NCBI RefSeq assembly: GCF_900100545.1
Contig: NZ_FNDP01000006.1
Coordinates: 1-64,000, forward strand
Source: Pseudobutyrivibrio sp. 49
GTDB lineage: Bacteria; Bacillota; Clostridia; Lachnospirales; Lachnospiraceae
Direction of reading: 5' to 3'
DNA length: 64,000 nt
The translations under genes were made by a program, and so were the position numbers. This document shows positions 60,774 through 64,000 of this stretch, piece by piece. The notes under the pieces were generated by a model that worked only from the letters and a program-made list of their open reading frames with translations, did no database searches and was not told the DNA's origin. Within the stretch, counting starts at the first letter, position 1. The number at the start of each line of letters is the position of its first letter.

Positions 60774-61553
60774 TTATTTTGCTGTGTATACGATATACAC
60801 TAAATCTGTGGCATCGTTGTTTCCATCAGCCTGTGAAATGCCAACTGTATGATCATCAAGAACCTCTGTAGAAGTATCTGATACATATGTAATCTTTCCT
60901 GGGACTACTACATTAACATTTTCCTTAACAATGGCAACCTTTGAGCCTGCAAATGTGCTGTCAGCATCCATTGTCTGACCTGTAGCCTTTGATGTTCCAT
61001 CTACAATAGAAAATGTTTCATTAAAATCATACCCTGCTGTAACGGCACCCTCGTAGGAACCATTATAAGTGCTATAAGAACTAAATGCTGCATAACATTC
61101 AGCATCTTTATAGGTAGTTTTAACGTAAACCTGCCCTTTTCTGAAAGTAATTCTCTTTAGTGAAATGGATTTACTGCCATATGACTCATTAAAGTCTTTG
61201 ATTAAATTCTGAGTGTATTTCTTGAATTCTGCCTTTGAATAAGTCTGTGTATCGAAATCTGTAACCTCTTCGAATACCACCTGACCATCCTGTGTAAATG
61301 TAATAGTGGACTTATCTGCTGCTCCGCCTGATGCGATGAGAGCTCCACCAAACTTAACAACTAATGTTACAAGCAGTGCAAGTAACGCTGCGCAAATAAC
61401 ACCGAAAATAATACGGTTGCGCATTACTTCTCTCTGTCTTTTTTTACGTCTGGCTGCCTGAAGTTCCTTCGCAGCAACCCCCTGTCTTGTTGGACTAGTG
61501 GCATTTCTACTTCTCATACCACCTTTTCCTCCAGCAGGTCTCCTTTGTGTCAT
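60774..61553 (-). CDS. Membrane protein of unknown function, basic N-terminus
   Basis: A 259-residue protein. A very basic, Gly-rich N-terminus (residues 1-45, RRPAGGKGGMRSRN and KKRQRE), one membrane helix (about 47-69), then an extracytoplasmic beta-rich domain with many Thr/Tyr/Lys. The ATG overlaps the recO stop (ATGA), so it is co-translated. It lies before glyS. No family recognised. The basic tail suggests contact with nucleic acid or anionic lipid on the inside. Confidence 0.6.
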   Translation of the reverse strand: MTQRRPAGGKGGMRSRNATSPTRQGVAAKELQAARRKKRQREVMRNRIIFGVICAALLALLVTLVVKFGGALIASGGAADKSTITFTQDGQVVFEEVTDFDTQTYSKAEFKKYTQNLIKDFNESYGSKSISLKRITFRKGQVYVKTTYKDAECYAAFSSYSTYNGSYEGAVTAGYDFNETFSIVDGTSKATGQTMDADSTFAGSKVAIVKENVNVVVPGKITYVSDTSTEVLDDHTVGISQADGNNDATDLVYIVYTAK

Positions 61554-62275
61554 AAAAATTCCTCGCTTTTGTATTTGTGCGCTCTATAGTTTAATCTATA
61601 AGCGGACAAAATTCTAGTAAATTCTTCTTCCGTTTCATTATTCAGTACAAAAGTATACAACTTTTCTATCTTAGATGAAACAATGAATTGCATAGTATAG
61701 AGGGTTGACGCTGAAATATCCGTACCTGCCTCCAAATTGCCACACTCACGACAAAGCATTCCATGTCGTTTAATGGAAAACGTGGTAAGATTTTCCTTTT
61801 TTCCACAACTACAACACTGGAAAACATTTGGATATTCACCATCTATTACCCATGTCTTTAAATCATAGATGTTTTTCAATAATCTAAGGGAAAACTTTCC
61901 CGATTCCAACGCCTTAAGACTCTGATATAAAAGTGCAAGTCGCTGTCTCTCATCTACTCCTTCAACGGAAAGATAATCCGCTACCTCCAAGAAATAAGAA
62001 CCAAGGCAAACCTTTTCATAATCCAGTACCAAATCTCTGAAATAATTTGTGATATTAGTTTTTGAAATATGGTAGGAGTTCCGCCCTTCAAAGGCCTCGA
62101 AAGTACCGAAGCAAAATGGAGAACAGGCGGCAACCATTGGGTTATTTGGCCTTCTCGCTCCCTTGGCAAAAGCTGTCACCCTGCCTGATTCTTTGGTAAG
62201 AATCACAAGTCTCTTATCAAATTCTCCCACATCAGAGCTGGAAAGCACTATTCCAGTAAGGGTAACCAGTCCCAT
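61550..62275 (-). CDS. recO: DNA repair protein RecO
   Basis: A 241-residue recombination mediator that loads RecA onto SSB-coated DNA with RecR. An N-terminal OB fold (VTLTGIVLSSSDVGEFDKRLVIL), a helical C-terminal domain and a four-Cys zinc motif (CCSCGKKENL, then CRECG at about 178-181). It starts 3 bases after the era stop and overlaps the next gene by 4 bases. The era-recO order is standard in Firmicutes. Confidence 0.95.
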   Translation of the reverse strand: MGLVTLTGIVLSSSDVGEFDKRLVILTKESGRVTAFAKGARRPNNPMVAACSPFCFGTFEAFEGRNSYHISKTNITNYFRDLVLDYEKVCLGSYFLEVADYLSVEGVDERQRLALLYQSLKALESGKFSLRLLKNIYDLKTWVIDGEYPNVFQCCSCGKKENLTTFSIKRHGMLCRECGNLEAGTDISASTLYTMQFIVSSKIEKLYTFVLNNETEEEFTRILSAYRLNYRAHKYKSEEFL

Positions 62276-62278
62276 TGA

Positions 62279-63187
62279 TTATAAGTCCTCTTTTTTGTAT
62301 CCAAAATTCTTCAGCTCGTAATCGCTGTCTCGCCAATCCTTCTTAACCTTAACAAAGAGCTTAAGATTAACCTTAGCATCTAAAAGCTTCTCAATTTCGT
62401 AGCGGGAATTAGTACCAATCTTCTTAATCATGGCACCACCCTTTCCTATGATAATGCCCTTGTGAGAAGTCTTCTCGCAAATGATAGTAGCTTCAATATC
62501 CCACATTGCCTTCTTACCTGGACGTTCTTTCATAGTATCAATAGCAATTGCTATACCATGAGGAACCTCGTCGTTAAGGGCATGAAGTGATTTCTCTCTG
62601 ATAATCTCTGCGGTGATTTCTCTGAGAGTCTGGTTTGTAACTGTCTCCTCGTCATAGAAAGCAGGTCCTTCTGGAAGATGCTTAAATATAGTAGAAAGAA
62701 GATCGTCACAGCCCTCACCGTGAAGAGCAGAAACTGGAACAACCTCGATGAAATCGCACAAATCCTTAAAGGCCTGAATTGTCTCTCCAACTTTTGCACC
62801 GTCAGCCATGTCGATTTTGTTGATAACTAAGATAACTGGCGCATCTACTGTGGAAAGAAGCTCTGCGATTTTCTTATCTCCAGCTCCTACCTTTGTATCT
62901 GGCTCAATAAGCCAAAGAATAAGATCCACATCGTTGATTGTGCTCTTGGCAGCAGACATCATGTACTCTCCAAGCTTATTCTTTGCCTGGTGCATACCTG
63001 GTGTGTCAAGAAATACAATCTGACCAACCTCTTCATCTGTATAAACAGTCTGAATGCGGTTTCTAGTGGTCTGTGGCTTGTTGCTGGTGATAGCAATCTT
63101 CTGACCAATAATGTGGTTCATAAGTGTGCTCTTTCCAACATTTGGACGACCTACAATTGTTACAAATCCCGATTTAAAATTACTCAT
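62279..63187 (-). CDS. era: GTPase Era
   Basis: A 302-residue 16S rRNA-binding GTPase for 30S assembly. G1 GRPNVGKST, G3 DTPGMH, G4 NKID and the C-terminal KH domain (EKTSHKGIIIGKGGAMIKKI) are all present. Full length. GAGG precedes the ATG. It is followed directly by recO. Confidence 0.97.
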   Translation of the reverse strand: MSNFKSGFVTIVGRPNVGKSTLMNHIIGQKIAITSNKPQTTRNRIQTVYTDEEVGQIVFLDTPGMHQAKNKLGEYMMSAAKSTINDVDLILWLIEPDTKVGAGDKKIAELLSTVDAPVILVINKIDMADGAKVGETIQAFKDLCDFIEVVPVSALHGEGCDDLLSTIFKHLPEGPAFYDEETVTNQTLREITAEIIREKSLHALNDEVPHGIAIAIDTMKERPGKKAMWDIEATIICEKTSHKGIIIGKGGAMIKKIGTNSRYEIEKLLDAKVNLKLFVKVKKDWRDSDYELKNFGYKKEDL

Positions 63188-63196
63188 ACTTTTCCT

Positions 63197-64000
63197 CTAA
63201 TATAAACTTTCTATTGAACTAAACAATTCACTATTTTGATTTATCACATTTTCATTACCGACTACGCAGATATGGTGCTGAGCTACGGCTGCATCAATTG
63301 GTGCTGCCAGTGCTCTGATATCTTCTACTGTAGCATCAAGGACTTCATCACGAATTTTCTGAAGATCCTCAAGCTTTAGCTCTGACATGTAACAGCTCAA
63401 GCCCCTAAGTCCTCTCTGGGAAGGTGTAAGAGGTGTATCCATTCCGCTGATAGTTCCAATAATGTATTTCGTCATGTCTCTGTCATCAGCTTCGAAGGCT
63501 CTCAGGTAATCTCCTGTCTCCTCAAATACCTTTAAGGTCTCTGTAAGATTTGGATCGCGGTATGAAACAAAGGCCAAGTCACCCTGACGACTAAGCATCA
63601 TGTTACATCCATACGCACCACCCTGAACTCTGACCTTAATCCAGAAATAATCGTAACCAAGAATGGTACCTAAAATCTTAAAGGCGCCATTATATTCAAA
63701 GCCAGCCTTTCTGAAATCGCCAGCCATGGCTACGTACTGAATCTGCGAAGCATCTTTAAGCGCCTCTTTTACCTCGTGCTCCTCAAACTTAAAGCCACCG
63801 AAATCATATTTCTCCTCTGAAAGAAGTGGTTTAATCTCTCCCACTAATCTCTTTGCCTGACTGAGTACCTCGCTCTTTCCGGTAGAGGATACAATCAATC
63901 TTGATTTAGAGAAGATATATTTACTCAATAAATTTAATTTAGATATAACTTCATCTTTTCTGCTGTCAAAATTCTCTTCTAAGTCCACTAAGAAGCGATA
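63197..64000 (-). CDS. C-terminal part of an M16C (PreP-like) zinc peptidase, cut by the window edge
   Basis: The frame stays open to the window edge (about 268 codons visible), so the N-terminal two thirds, including the HXXEH zinc site, are missing. The visible part matches the last domains of insulinase-family proteins of about 970 residues: SRLIVSSTGK, YVAMAGDFRKAGFEYNG, RVQGGAYGCNMMLSRQGDLAF and the closing region LYMSELKL-like with VEDIRALAAPID. It ends 9 bases before era. A presequence- or oligopeptide-degrading role is family-based inference. Confidence 0.85.
   Translation of the reverse strand, partial: YRFLVDLEENFDSRKDEVISKLNLLSKYIFSKSRLIVSSTGKSEVLSQAKRLVGEIKPLLSEEKYDFGGFKFEEHEVKEALKDASQIQYVAMAGDFRKAGFEYNGAFKILGTILGYDYFWIKVRVQGGAYGCNMMLSRQGDLAFVSYRDPNLTETLKVFEETGDYLRAFEADDRDMTKYIIGTISGMDTPLTPSQRGLRGLSCYMSELKLEDLQKIRDEVLDATVEDIRALAAPIDAAVAQHHICVVGNENVINQNSELFSSIESLY

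Noticed and set aside
1-64000. CRISPR arrays, rRNA, tRNA genes and insertion sequences
   Set aside because: No regularly spaced direct repeats, rRNA-like blocks, convincing tRNA cloverleaf or transposase were seen on either strand. A tRNA covariance-model scan would settle the tRNA point.

Overview
The window looks like a chromosomal stretch from a low-GC, Gram-positive anaerobe of the Lachnospiraceae, most like Butyrivibrio or Pseudobutyrivibrio. This rests on gene content (a Clostridia-type DUF4364 protein, a CBS/DHH pyrophosphatase, a single-chain GlyQS), on sortase-anchored surface proteins and on the rumen/gut-type glycosidases. The species assignment is inference. Almost everything is transcribed from the minus strand.

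1-5230: the right part of an integrated mobilizable element. It holds a MobV-type relaxase with a hairpin-rich upstream region (candidate oriT), a small conserved protein, a RepA-like hexameric ATPase with a probable antisense RNA in its leader, a small DNA-binding protein, a divergent XRE repressor with repeated operator-like sites, and a tyrosine integrase next to the chromosomal rpsI terminator. The left end is outside the window.

5231-14600: housekeeping. rplM-rpsI has its own promoter. Upstream lies a compact chain vanW-like / AIR-synthase-like / lrp / aminotransferase / trmL / ecfA (two ATPases fused) / ecfT / truA. A probable 33-residue membrane peptide lies just upstream of the VanW-like gene.

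14586-36101: a cell-surface region. It has two sortase-pilus transcription units: (i) fibro-slime adhesin, major pilin, two class C sortases and an SPKTG-anchored minor pilin; (ii) a VWA adhesin and a second major pilin, followed by a minor pilin-like protein, two TasA/camelysin-like secreted proteins, two membrane-tethered proteins and one enzyme that fuses a SipW-type signal peptidase to a class B sortase. Both tip-adhesin genes have the same promoter layout: TTGCCA-N14-TTGCCA-N10-[-35]-N17-[-10]. This suggests shared activation. The peptidase-sortase fusion, next to its likely substrates, is the most unusual system here. A coiled-coil surface protein lies beyond it.

36148-45483: a glycosyltransferase, then an operon of a canonical GH3 enzyme, a GtrA-like membrane protein and a domain-swapped, doubly membrane-anchored GH3 enzyme. 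Next come an AgrC/LytS-like kinase with a LytTR regulator and a three-stem intergenic repeat.

45487-64000: conserved core. prfA, prmC, DUF1385 and rpmE are separated from rho by a giant GH43 surface enzyme, DUF4364 and malic enzyme. Then comes an era-recO-(unknown)-glyQS-(unknown)-pyrophosphatase operon, preceded by the 3' end of an M16C peptidase gene cut by the window edge. I saw no rRNA, tRNA or CRISPR.
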